Source of the DNA: Luteimonas sp. 9C
Lineage (GTDB): Bacteria > Pseudomonadota > Gammaproteobacteria > Xanthomonadales > Xanthomonadaceae
Length of the DNA: 64,000 nucleotides
Direction of reading: 5' to 3'
NCBI RefSeq assembly: GCF_902506295.1
Contig: NZ_LR733312.1
Coordinates: 2,246,089-2,310,088 of the forward strand
Made by a program: the position numbers and the translations under genes. Position 1 is the first letter of the stretch; every line of letters starts with the position of its first letter. The notes under the pieces are model-generated. The model ran no database searches. It was not told the DNA's origin and saw nothing but the letters and a program-made list of their open reading frames with translations. Positions 1 through 8,047 of the stretch are shown here, one piece after another.

Positions 1-1165
1 CCGGCTCGGCGAAGGCACGGCGCACGGCGGCCTCGATCTCCGCGGGATTGCGCAGCCACAGGGCGGCGCGCGCGTGCTGCAGGCGCGCGGCATGGTCGAA
101 CTGGTCGTAGTCCTGCGGGCAGACGATCGCCGGACGCCCCGCGGCAAGGCACCGGTAGAGGATGCCGGCGCCGCCGTGGTGCACGACGAGATCGTAGTGA
201 TGGATCCAGCGCGCGTAGTCGACATAGGCCAGGCGCTGGTAGTTGGCCACGTGGTCGTGATGACCGGCGGCGCCGTCGCCATCGGTGAAATGGAATTCCA
301 CATCCGGCATCGCCGACGCCAGCGCACGCAGGGCTGCGTCGAAGCCGTCCTTGGCCCAGCGCAGATGCGTGCCCAGCGTGACCAGCACATGCCGGCGTCC
401 GGCGACGAAGCGCGGCGCCGGACGCGGCGCCAGCCAGGGCGTATCGCGGCCGGGCGCGGGCAGCTGCGGGCCGATGAACCGCAGCGCGGCCGGCCAGGTG
501 CGCGGAAATTCCAGTGCCTCGACACCGAGCGCGAGGATGCGCTGCGGCGAGTAGACCGCCTCGCTGCCGTCGTCGCGGTACAGCCGCGGCAGGCCCAGCG
601 CGCTCATGCGTCGGCGATACGCACGATGCACGCCGCGCTTGAAACCGCGTACCGCCAATCGCGCCAGTGCGTGCTGCAGGCGCGCGCCGGCATGTGTGGC
701 GGGCACCAGACCGCCCATGTAGGCCGGCGGCCCGTCCGGTGCTTCCAGCACGCACGGCGACGGCAGGCTGGTCCACCAGCGGATGCCGAGCGACTGCGCG
801 ACCGCACCGGCCGCCGGCACGGTGAAGTCGGCGATGACCAGCGCGGGGCGCGTGGCCGCATCCGTATAGGTATCGCGCAGGGCCTGCGCGAAGCGCGCCA
901 TCACAGCGAGCGCGGCGCGCAGTTGCCGGTGCATGCGCAGTGGACGATTACGCACGGCATGCCGCGGATCGGAAATCGCATCGAGGTCACGCTCGGCATC
1001 GGCATCGAGCAGCGGCACACCGACCAGACCGGCGCGTGCGATCTGCGCCATCGCCGACGGCGTCGACAGCACGCGCACCACGTGATGCGCGGCGAGTGTG
1101 CGCGCCATCGCGAGCACCGGGTGCAGATGCCCGCTGTAGGGCGGCGCGATCAGGTCGATGCGCAT
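1..1165 (-). CDS. UGT/MGT-type glycosyltransferase (GT1), 3' end outside window
   Basis: The start codon is at 1165 and the reading frame stays open to the left edge, so about 388 residues are visible and the C-terminus is missing. The N-terminus (MRIDLIAPPYSGHLHPVLAMA) is the typical beta-strand/loop of GT-B enzymes that act on hydrophobic acceptors. The donor-site half contains HHGGAG followed by ILYRCLAAGRPAIVCPQ, the hallmark of UDP-sugar or macrolide glycosyltransferases. It overlaps the preceding gene by 16 bp and is the last visible member of a tightly coupled six-gene run. Role inferred: transfer of a sugar to a lipid or polyketide-like acceptor made by the upstream enzymes. Donor and acceptor cannot be read from sequence. 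Confidence 0.85.
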   Translation of the reverse strand, partial: MRIDLIAPPYSGHLHPVLAMARTLAAHHVVRVLSTPSAMAQIARAGLVGVPLLDADAERDLDAISDPRHAVRNRPLRMHRQLRAALAVMARFAQALRDTYTDAATRPALVIADFTVPAAGAVAQSLGIRWWTSLPSPCVLEAPDGPPAYMGGLVPATHAGARLQHALARLAVRGFKRGVHRAYRRRMSALGLPRLYRDDGSEAVYSPQRILALGVEALEFPRTWPAALRFIGPQLPAPGRDTPWLAPRPAPRFVAGRRHVLVTLGTHLRWAKDGFDAALRALASAMPDVEFHFTDGDGAAGHHDHVANYQRLAYVDYARWIHHYDLVVHHGGAGILYRCLAAGRPAIVCPQDYDQFDHAARLQHARAALWLRNPAEIEAAVRRAFAEP

Positions 1166-1749
1166 GGCGTCGCCGCGATGAAGTCTTCGCACAGCCGACG
1201 CACCTCGGGCTGGCGCAGGTAGTCCATGTGACCGCTTTCGACGCGGTGCACCGGACCGCGCCAGCCGACGCGCGAGATCCAGTCGCTGCGGCCCTGCACG
1301 CACAGCAGGCGGGCGACGTCCGGCGCCCGACGTGCGACCGGGCCGTACGCGAAGACATGCAGGCGTGCGTGCAGGTCGGCGTCCAACTGCAGATTCGCCA
1401 GCAGTTCGAGGCCGCAACTGCCGGCGAGCAGCACGATGTGATCGGCGCCTTCGAGCATCGCCACCACCGATGCGCGGTGACGCGCTGCAAATGCAGGGCG
1501 TCGCGCGCCGATGTAGTCGCCGAGATTGCGCAACGCCGCCAGCGGCAACGGGACAGCGACGTGCCCGGTGTCGGGTGCGGCATACGGAAAGTTGCAGTCC
1601 ACCGCTTCGCGTCCGGGTGCGCGGAGCGTATCGAGAAACGCCAGTTGCTCGGGACTCAGACCACAGCGCGCGCGATCGCTGCGCCCGGTCAGGAACGCGA
1701 TGCGGATCGGCGTGGCGGCTTCAGGCGACACGGAAGCTGCCATCGGCAT
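1150..1749 (-). CDS. Small alpha/beta-hydrolase-like protein of unknown function
   Basis: About 199 residues from ATG 1749; a second in-frame ATG lies at 1743. It starts inside the 3' end of the glycosyltransferase gene upstream, so translation is probably coupled. Visible features are an early strand IRIAFLTG, a turn LLAGSCGLELL where alpha/beta hydrolases carry the nucleophile elbow, and a late VESGHMDYL where the catalytic histidine would sit. The elbow reads AGSCG rather than GxSxG, so activity is uncertain. No named family is recognised. Context suggests a tailoring or release step in the same pathway as the neighbouring KAS III and glycosyltransferases. Confidence 0.7.
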   Translation of the reverse strand: MPMAASVSPEAATPIRIAFLTGRSDRARCGLSPEQLAFLDTLRAPGREAVDCNFPYAAPDTGHVAVPLPLAALRNLGDYIGARRPAFAARHRASVVAMLEGADHIVLLAGSCGLELLANLQLDADLHARLHVFAYGPVARRAPDVARLLCVQGRSDWISRVGWRGPVHRVESGHMDYLRQPEVRRLCEDFIAATPCAST

Positions 1750-2884
1750 GCACGCGAAAGCGCCGGCTGCGCCAGCGCACCGTGCGCACGACGCTCGCGT
1801 GCAGCAGATGCAACGGCTGCAGCAGTTCGGCCAGCAGCGACAGCAGCGGGCGCTGCGGCGCGGACACGCCCAGCCTGCGCTGCAGCCATGCGGGCACGGC
1901 CGCACGCAGCACGAGCACGCCGGTCACGCAGAGGGCGCCCGTCACCGTGGGCTGCATCGCCAGCGCGATGCCCGTCGCCCACAGCAGCAGCGGCGGTAGA
2001 CCATGCAGCAGCGTGATCAGTACGCGCATGCGCAACGGCTGGCGCCGCAGCAGCAGGGTCGCGAACAGCATCCAGCGATGCATCTGGCGCAGGTAGTGCG
2101 CCGGGCCGTCGATGCTGGTGCGCACCTGCACCGGCGCGACGGTCTGGGCGATGCGGCCGCCGTGCGCACGGACCTGATCGGCCATCGCCAGGTCGTCGGC
2201 CAGCGCGTACAGCAGCGGCGCGAACCCGCCGAACGCACGCAGGCGTGCGGTGCGCAGCGCGTAGCACATGCCGTTGATCGAGACCGGCGGCGCCCACGCC
2301 AGCGGCGCGAGATAGGTCAGCGCCGCGTTGTCGTTGACGAACTGCGCCAGCAGCCGGCCCGGCAGACGCTCGCCGTCGTCGACGTAGCCCGGCAGCGCGG
2401 TTGCGATGTCGGCGGCATCGAGCGCTGTGACCAGACGCGCGAGTGCATCGGCGGTCAGCGTCGCGTCGTCGTCGAGCACCAGGCAGACCGGCGCGTCGAC
2501 GGTGGCCAGCACGCGGTCGAGCTTGAAGCTCTTGGGATTCACGCCGTCGGGCGCGGGCGGGTTGACGTGCACCGCGATGACGGCGCGCGGCCGCGCCGCC
2601 TGCAGCGCTGCGACGACCTGCCGTGCGTGCGTGTCGCCGGCGTCGACGAGCCAGTGGAAGCGCGCACCGGGCAGTGCGTCGAGCGTGCCGCCCAGTACAT
2701 CGATCAGACGCGGATCCCCACCGAGGATCGGTTGCAGCACCGCGACCTCGTGCATCGCAAAAGCAGCATCCGCACTCGGCAATGCGGCCTGCCGGTGGAC
2801 CTCCCGGGATGCGCGGGTCGCGCGCACCGCCAGCAAGGCGCCGTACGCGCAGGCGAATATCGCCGCGAGGCTCAGGCCGCCCAC
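1721..2884 (-). CDS. Family 2 glycosyltransferase, ceramide-glucosyltransferase/HpnI-like
   Basis: 387 residues from a GTG start at 2884 that overlaps the epimerase stop by 13 bp. An N-terminal hydrophobic anchor (residues 3-20) is followed by a GT-A domain with the DDD metal/nucleotide motif at residues 138-140 and a YLRQMHRW sequence matching the Q/RxxRW motif of processive or lipid-acceptor GT2 enzymes. Two or three C-terminal hydrophobic segments follow. This architecture is that of GT21-type enzymes that glycosylate membrane lipids. Inference: it glycosylates a lipid-like product at the inner membrane. The sugar donor is unknown. Confidence 0.85.
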   Translation of the reverse strand: MGGLSLAAIFACAYGALLAVRATRASREVHRQAALPSADAAFAMHEVAVLQPILGGDPRLIDVLGGTLDALPGARFHWLVDAGDTHARQVVAALQAARPRAVIAVHVNPPAPDGVNPKSFKLDRVLATVDAPVCLVLDDDATLTADALARLVTALDAADIATALPGYVDDGERLPGRLLAQFVNDNAALTYLAPLAWAPPVSINGMCYALRTARLRAFGGFAPLLYALADDLAMADQVRAHGGRIAQTVAPVQVRTSIDGPAHYLRQMHRWMLFATLLLRRQPLRMRVLITLLHGLPPLLLWATGIALAMQPTVTGALCVTGVLVLRAAVPAWLQRRLGVSAPQRPLLSLLAELLQPLHLLHASVVRTVRWRSRRFRVHADGSFRVA

Positions 2885-3828
2885 TGCGCCCGCTGCCAGG
2901 CGATGAAGTCGTCGATGCCGGTGGCGATCGACACGCTCGGCGGACCGAGATCGGCCAGCATCCGCGCAGGATCGAAGGTCTTGGAATACGCGAACACGCC
3001 GACGCCGAAGCGCGTCAGCGGCGGTTCGCCGCGCAGCCGCAGCCCGCGCCACAGCCACTCGGCGACGGTCGCCAGTCGCAATGCGGTGCCGATGGGCACA
3101 CGCCGCGTCGGCGACGGCAGATCCAGCCGCGCCAGCACGTCGAGCAGCAGCGCCTGGATGTCGACCGGCTGCGCGTTGGTCAGGTTGTAGCTGTCGACGG
3201 GGCGGTCCATCGTCGCGACGCGCAGCAGGTAATCCGAGAGCGTGTCGATCTGGATCAGATCGCCGACCACCGGCCGGTCCTGTCCGGTGAACAGCGGCAA
3301 GGCGCCGCGGCGCGCTGCCTCGAGGATGCGCGGAAACAGCACGGTGTCGCCGACGCCGAATACCGCGCGCGGCCGCACGATGACGTGTTCGCCGGGATAG
3401 TCGCGCACCAGCTGTTCGCCGGCGTACTTGGTTTCGGCATAGGTGTTGACGAACGTCGGGCCGACCGGACTGTTCTCGCGCAGGTCGTACTGGTGCGCCT
3501 CGCGATAGAACACCGAACTCGACGACAGGTACACCAGCCGCGGATGGCCGTTGCGCCTGCAGAAGTCGATGACGTGCCGGGTCGCGTCGACGTTCTGCGC
3601 GAGGTACTCGGCGCGCGTGCCCCAGGGCGACGAGCGCGCGGCGGCATGGATGACGACATCGGGCCGCACCGGCAGATCGAAGGGCCGGCTGAGATCGCAG
3701 CGGATGTAATCCGGCAGGCCGGTTTCGCGTCGACCGGTGCCGGCGAGCTGCAGATCGGCGCGCGCGGCATGGCGGCGCAGGAAGGCGCCGCCGACGAAGC
3801 CGGATGCGCCGGTCACGAGGATGCGCAT
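2872..3828 (-). CDS. NAD(P)-dependent epimerase/dehydratase (extended SDR)
   Basis: 318 residues. The N-terminus has the Rossmann motif GASGFVGG (7-14), then LSSSSVFY (101-108) and the catalytic pair Y130/K134 in NTYAETKYAGE. The overall layout resembles 3-beta-hydroxysteroid dehydrogenase/OleD-type reductases as well as sugar epimerases. Because the cluster contains a KAS III-type condensing enzyme, reduction of a beta-keto intermediate is one plausible role; modification of a nucleotide sugar for the two glycosyltransferases is the other. It overlaps the MBL gene upstream by 16 bp and the GT2 gene downstream by 13 bp. Confidence 0.88.
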   Translation of the reverse strand: MRILVTGASGFVGGAFLRRHAARADLQLAGTGRRETGLPDYIRCDLSRPFDLPVRPDVVIHAAARSSPWGTRAEYLAQNVDATRHVIDFCRRNGHPRLVYLSSSSVFYREAHQYDLRENSPVGPTFVNTYAETKYAGEQLVRDYPGEHVIVRPRAVFGVGDTVLFPRILEAARRGALPLFTGQDRPVVGDLIQIDTLSDYLLRVATMDRPVDSYNLTNAQPVDIQALLLDVLARLDLPSPTRRVPIGTALRLATVAEWLWRGLRLRGEPPLTRFGVGVFAYSKTFDPARMLADLGPPSVSIATGIDDFIAWQRAQWAA

Positions 3829-4679
3829 GCGGACCCCCCGTGTGTCGCGGCGCGATACGCATCGAGACTGGCCCGGCAATGCGACGGCAGGATCGCGACG
3901 TCCGGCGCGGCGTGCGCAAGTGTGTGCAGCCGCTCGACGGTGCCCACGTAGGCCGCCCAGTCGTGGGTCACGAGCCGCGCCGGCCAGGTCGGCAGGCGCC
4001 GCTCGCGGAACGTCAGATGCGACCAGCAGGCGTCGGCGCACAGCAGCACCGCGCGGTCCTGTGCGTCGCGCAGGCATAGCCCCAGCTGCCGCGGCGCGTG
4101 GCCCGGCATCGGCACCGCGAACAGGCGGCCGTCGCCGAACAGGTCGACGCCCTCGCCCAGGCTCTGCCAGGGCGCAGGCAGTGCACGCGCGACGCCATCG
4201 CCGGCGTAGCGCACGCGCGCATCGAAATCGGTCGGCAGCAGCGCAGGCAGCCAGCCGTTGCGCAGGCCGCGCACGCGCGACATCGCACGCATCGATTCCA
4301 GGTCCTCGCGCATGCAGATGAAGCGCGCGTTCGGCAGATCGCGCAGGCCGGCGATGTGGTCGGCGTGGAAATGCGAGACCAGGCACCAGCGGATGTCGGC
4401 CGGTCGCAGGCCGTGCGCGGCGAGCTGGACCTCAAGCCGCTGCGCCTGCGGCAGGTCGACCGGCGTCGCCCAGCGGTAGAGGCGCTCGGGGAATCCCGCG
4501 GTCGCGTCCATGAAATGCGGCGCGTAGCCGGTGTCGTAGAGGATGGCGCCTTCGGTCGGATGCACGATCAACGCGACCATCGACGGAAATGTCACGTTGC
4601 CCCAGCGCCCTCCGGCCAGCGTGACGCGCTCGCAGTGGCGACACTGGCCGACGTCGAACAGGGTCAGTTCGACGCGCAC
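3813..4679 (-). CDS. Metallo-beta-lactamase-fold hydrolase (AHL-lactonase/glyoxalase-like)
   Basis: 288 residues with the zinc-binding motif HFHADH at 103-108, an upstream LYDTG strand (48-51) typical of the fold, and later PGHAP and PSHC segments that supply further metal ligands. Length and motif order resemble N-acyl-homoserine lactonase-family proteins. Beside a condensing enzyme it could act as a thioesterase or lactonase releasing the acyl product; this is inference. It starts 1 bp after the KAS III stop and overlaps the SDR gene by 16 bp, so it sits in the middle of the operon. Confidence 0.88.
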   Translation of the reverse strand: MRVELTLFDVGQCRHCERVTLAGGRWGNVTFPSMVALIVHPTEGAILYDTGYAPHFMDATAGFPERLYRWATPVDLPQAQRLEVQLAAHGLRPADIRWCLVSHFHADHIAGLRDLPNARFICMREDLESMRAMSRVRGLRNGWLPALLPTDFDARVRYAGDGVARALPAPWQSLGEGVDLFGDGRLFAVPMPGHAPRQLGLCLRDAQDRAVLLCADACWSHLTFRERRLPTWPARLVTHDWAAYVGTVERLHTLAHAAPDVAILPSHCRASLDAYRAATHGGSACASS

Positions 4680-4680
4680 G

Positions 4681-5685
4681 TTAGTACCGCAGCACCGCGC
4701 CGCCGACCGACAGGCCGGCGCCGGTGCCGAGCAGCAGGCAGGCGTGGCCGCGCTGCAGGCGACCGGTGTCGATCGCGTGGTGCAGCGCGTGCGGCAGCGA
4801 GGCGGCCACCTGGTTGCCGTGGTCGCCGAGGATGCGCACCGTGCGCGCCTCGGGCAGACGCAGCGCCTGCACGATGCGGTCGAGGCCGCCGCCCGAGGCC
4901 TGGTGCGGCACGACGCAATCGATGTCGTCGAGCGCCAGGCCGGCCGCGTCGAGCAGGCGCGTCAGCAGACGCGGCAGGCGCCGGCCGGCCATGCGGAACG
5001 TCGCCGGGCCGTCCATCTCGAAGCGGTAGGCATCGCGGTCGTCGTTGCGCGGATCGCCGGGCGCGATACGCGTGCCGCCACCGCGGATGCGGCAGGCGTC
5101 GGCGCCGTCGGCGAAGGTTTCCATGCGCCAGGCCAGCAAGGCCGAATCCTCACCGGACGTCGCGGCGCCAAGCACCACCGCGGCGGCGCCGTCGCCGAAC
5201 AGCGGCGCGGTCACCGGATCGTCGGCGCGCAGCCCGCGCGACGGCACTTCGCTGGCGACCACCAGCACGCGGCGATACCGGCCCGCCGCGATCGAGGCCG
5301 CGATCAGATCCAGCGCGACCAGGAACCCCAGGCAGGTCGCGTTGATGTCGAATGCCGGAATGCCGGAGGTGCCGAGCCCCAGTGCACGTTGCACCAGCGC
5401 GGCCTGGCAGGGAATCGGTTGCTCCATGACCGCGCAGGTCGAGACGATCGCATCCAGCGCGCTGCCGTCGAGGCCGGCCGCGTGCAGCGCGGATTTCGCG
5501 GCGCGCGCCGCCATCCACGAGGCGGTCTCGTCCTCGCCGGCGATCCCGCGCATCGCCACACCGGTCGCGGCCTCGCTGCTGCCCGCGGCCAGCCCCAGCT
5601 GCGCGTCGAACACCGTCGAGGCCACGCGTCGCGCCGGATGATGACACCCGGTGCCGAGCACGCGCAGAGCCGCTGGTGCGTCCAT
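4681..5685 (-). CDS. KAS III (FabH-like) condensing enzyme
   Basis: 334 residues of thiolase fold. The catalytic triad is visible: Cys118 in INATCLGF, His261 in VPHQASGG and Asn291 in GDHGNQVAAS. The GAG/GIGSG-type end is GTGAGLSVGG. The ATG at 5685 shares one base with the folK stop (TGATG), so it is translationally coupled to folK. Housekeeping FabH normally lies in the fab/plsX operon; this copy lies instead with two glycosyltransferases, an SDR and an MBL hydrolase, so it is probably the chain-initiating or head-to-head condensing enzyme of a specialised pathway. It is not clearly OleA: no OleB or OleC genes accompany it. Confidence 0.88.
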   Translation of the reverse strand: MDAPAALRVLGTGCHHPARRVASTVFDAQLGLAAGSSEAATGVAMRGIAGEDETASWMAARAAKSALHAAGLDGSALDAIVSTCAVMEQPIPCQAALVQRALGLGTSGIPAFDINATCLGFLVALDLIAASIAAGRYRRVLVVASEVPSRGLRADDPVTAPLFGDGAAAVVLGAATSGEDSALLAWRMETFADGADACRIRGGGTRIAPGDPRNDDRDAYRFEMDGPATFRMAGRRLPRLLTRLLDAAGLALDDIDCVVPHQASGGGLDRIVQALRLPEARTVRILGDHGNQVAASLPHALHHAIDTGRLQRGHACLLLGTGAGLSVGGAVLRY

Positions 5686-6176
5686 CAGCCGTCGAGTCCG
5701 TCCACGCGCGCGAACGGCGTTTCGCGATCCGCATGCGCGTCCCACAGCTGCGCCAGCGGCGTGCCGTCGACCGGGTGCCGCCAGTCCGGTGCGATCTCCG
5801 CCGCCGGTCGCAACACGAAAGCGTGGCGCAGTTCGTCGCGCGGGATGCGGAGATTGCCGTCGCCGGTCAGCACCGCGTCGTCGAACAGCACGATGTCGAT
5901 GTCGAGCGTGCGGTCGCTGTAGCGCGGACCGCTGCGGTCGCGTCCCTGCGCGTCCTCGAGCGCATGCAGCCAGTCGTTCAATGCCGCGGGCGCGAGGTCC
6001 GTGCGCAGCGTCGCCGCGGCATTGAGGAAATCCGGGCCCGTGTAGCCGACCGCCGGAAAGCGGTACACCGCCGATACCACCACGTCCTCGAAGCGCGCCC
6101 GCAGCGCGGCGATCGCCGCGCGCAGATGGGTCTCGGGATCGACGTTGCTGCCGAGGCTGAGCAGGGCGATGGACAT
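5685..6176 (-). CDS. folK: 2-amino-4-hydroxy-6-hydroxymethyldihydropteridine pyrophosphokinase
   Basis: 163 residues. FolK transfers pyrophosphate from ATP to 6-hydroxymethyl-7,8-dihydropterin in folate synthesis. Diagnostic segments are ALLSLGSNV at the N-terminus, YRFPAVGYTGPDFLNAA in the pterin pocket, and the signature RYSDRTLDIDIVLFDD followed by IPRDELRHAFVLRPAAEI. The length matches the family. It lies 67 bp downstream of a mechanosensitive channel gene and its stop overlaps the start of the KAS III gene. Confidence 0.95.
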   Translation of the reverse strand: MSIALLSLGSNVDPETHLRAAIAALRARFEDVVVSAVYRFPAVGYTGPDFLNAAATLRTDLAPAALNDWLHALEDAQGRDRSGPRYSDRTLDIDIVLFDDAVLTGDGNLRIPRDELRHAFVLRPAAEIAPDWRHPVDGTPLAQLWDAHADRETPFARVDGLDG

Positions 6177-6243
6177 GGCGCGCTCCGGTGGGGGCGCCAT
6201 GATCGCCCATTGCCCGCGGTCCGCGCGAGGCGCGGCGTGCGCT

Positions 6244-7566
6244 TCAGACCGCGTCGGGCGCCGGCAGCGGCGGCGCGGCGCGCACCGGCGATGCGCCCTG
6301 CGCCGGCGCAGGACCGCCCGCGTCGAGACGCCGCAGATTGACGTCCACCGGTGCATCGCTGTGGCCCTGGAACACCCGCAGCCCGAACTCCGGCAGGATC
6401 GCCAGCAGGTGGTCGAAGATGTCGGACTGGATGCCTTCGTAGACGGCCCACGCGGTGTCGTTGGTGAACGCGTAGATCTCCAGCGGCAGCCCCGACTCGG
6501 TGGGCTGGAGCTGGCGCACCAGCAGGGTGAAGTCCTGGTGGATGCCGGAATGGTGCCGCAGGTAGTGCTCGACGTATGCGCGGAACGTCCCGAGATTCGT
6601 GACCCGGCGACGGTTCACCGCCTCGGCGCCCGTTTCGGCGAGCCGGGCGTTCCAGGCGCCGAGTTCCTGGTCCTTGCGGTCGAGATAGGCGTCGAGCACG
6701 GTGAAGCGACGGAATCTGGCGATCTCGTCCGGCTCGAGGAAGCGCACGCTGTGCTGGTCGAGGTGCAGCGCGCGCTTGATCCGGCGGCCGCCGCCTTCCG
6801 ACATCTGGCGCCAGTTCTTGAACGCGTCGCTGACTAGCTTCTTGGTCGGCACCGTGGTCACGGTGCGGTCGAAGTTCTGCACCGTGACGGTATGCAGTGC
6901 GATGTCGATGACGTCACCGTCGGCGTTCTGGCTGGGCATCTCGATCCAGTCGCCCACGCGTACCCGGCCGTCGTTGCTGATCTGCACGCTGGCGACCAGG
7001 GACAGGATGGTGTCCTGGAAGATCAGCATCAGCACCGCGGTCATCGCGCCCAGGCCGGTGACGATGTGCAGGAACTCCGCGCCGATCAGCGTCGCCACCA
7101 CCGAGATGCCGACCAGCACGAACATGATGATCTTGACGACCTGGAAGTAGCCCTTGATGGGCTTGTTCTGCGCCTCCGGCCGGCGTTCGTAACCGCGATT
7201 GATCGCATCGAGCGCCTTCGACACCGCCAGTGCGATCGTCAACACCACGAACACCTGGCAGAACCGCTCGACCAGCATCACCAGCCGCGGCGGCAGGTCG
7301 GGCACGAACGTGATGCCCCACGCGACCACCAGCGCCGGCACCACGTTGGCCAGCCGCGGAATCACCTGCAGCCGCACCTCGTGGTCGTGCTCCGCGCCGC
7401 CGAGCGGCGTCTTCATGATCAGCTTGCGCAGTCCGCGCAGCAGGACGCGCTTGGTGATGAAGTTCGCGATCCACGCCAGCAGCACCACCGCGCACAGCAC
7501 GGTGACGGTATAGGCCCAGGGATAGGGCGCGAGGACGTCGCGGAGGCGTTCGAGTTGCAGCTGCAT
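6244..7566 (-). CDS. MscS-family mechanosensitive channel (YbdG-like)
   Basis: 440 residues with about five N-terminal hydrophobic segments. The pore-lining helix and beta-domain junction are visible as GLGAMTAVLMLIFQDTI and then ISNDGRVRVGDWIEMP near residues 210-240, characteristic of MscS proteins. The long cytoplasmic part and VPTKKLVSDAFKNW match the YbdG/MscM subgroup, which opens on hypo-osmotic shock. The last about 30 residues are Pro/Ala-rich and probably disordered. It lies between folB and folK on the same strand, 56 bp after folB and 67 bp before folK, with no obvious functional link. Confidence 0.92.
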   Translation of the reverse strand: MQLQLERLRDVLAPYPWAYTVTVLCAVVLLAWIANFITKRVLLRGLRKLIMKTPLGGAEHDHEVRLQVIPRLANVVPALVVAWGITFVPDLPPRLVMLVERFCQVFVVLTIALAVSKALDAINRGYERRPEAQNKPIKGYFQVVKIIMFVLVGISVVATLIGAEFLHIVTGLGAMTAVLMLIFQDTILSLVASVQISNDGRVRVGDWIEMPSQNADGDVIDIALHTVTVQNFDRTVTTVPTKKLVSDAFKNWRQMSEGGGRRIKRALHLDQHSVRFLEPDEIARFRRFTVLDAYLDRKDQELGAWNARLAETGAEAVNRRRVTNLGTFRAYVEHYLRHHSGIHQDFTLLVRQLQPTESGLPLEIYAFTNDTAWAVYEGIQSDIFDHLLAILPEFGLRVFQGHSDAPVDVNLRRLDAGGPAPAQGASPVRAAPPLPAPDAV

Positions 7567-7622
7567 CGTGCGGGAATCTCCTGGTCATGCGCCACGCGGG
7601 GCGCCACGCCAGCCCGCGGCCC

Positions 7623-7979
7623 TCAGGTCTGGCGCGTACGTTCGATCTGGACGCCGACTGCGCGCGCACCACGCACCGCACCCGGCTTGCTGAGCTTCAA
7701 TCGTACCCAATCGACCTTGAACTCCTCGATCACGATCGCCGCGCAGCGCTCGGCCAGCGTCTCGACGAGACCGAAGTCCGACGCCGCGACGTAGTCGATC
7801 AGGCGCTTGCTGACCGCCTTGTAGTTCAGCGTGTCCTCGATGTCGTCGCTGGCGGCGGGCACGCGGTTGTCGAACGCCATCTCGACATCGAACACCAGCG
7901 GCTGGCGGATGCGCCGCTCCCAGTCGTAGATGCCGATCAGCGCCTCGATCTCGAGACCTTCGATGAAGACTTTGTCCAT
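7623..7979 (-). CDS. folB: Dihydroneopterin aldolase
   Basis: 118 residues, the usual size. FolB splits dihydroneopterin to 6-hydroxymethyl-dihydropterin, the substrate of FolK encoded 1.4 kb downstream. Recognisable parts are MDKVFIEGLEIEALIGIYDWER at the N-terminus (glutamate and tyrosine pocket), the LNYKAV segment, LVETLAERCA, and the C-terminal VRLKLSKPGAVRGARAVGV with the catalytic lysine in KPGA. It is 68 bp downstream of tsaD on the same strand. Confidence 0.95.
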   Translation of the reverse strand: MDKVFIEGLEIEALIGIYDWERRIRQPLVFDVEMAFDNRVPAASDDIEDTLNYKAVSKRLIDYVAASDFGLVETLAERCAAIVIEEFKVDWVRLKLSKPGAVRGARAVGVQIERTRQT

Positions 7980-8047
7980 GGCGGCGATTGCATGCGGCGG
8001 AAAGTCCGCAGCTTAGCGGCAGCGATGCGACGGCGTCGCCCGACGGG

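Noticed and set aside
1-5685. Assigning the cluster to OleABCD olefin synthesis
   Set aside because: KAS III and an SDR fit superficially, but OleB and the AMP-ligase OleC are missing and two glycosyltransferases are present.
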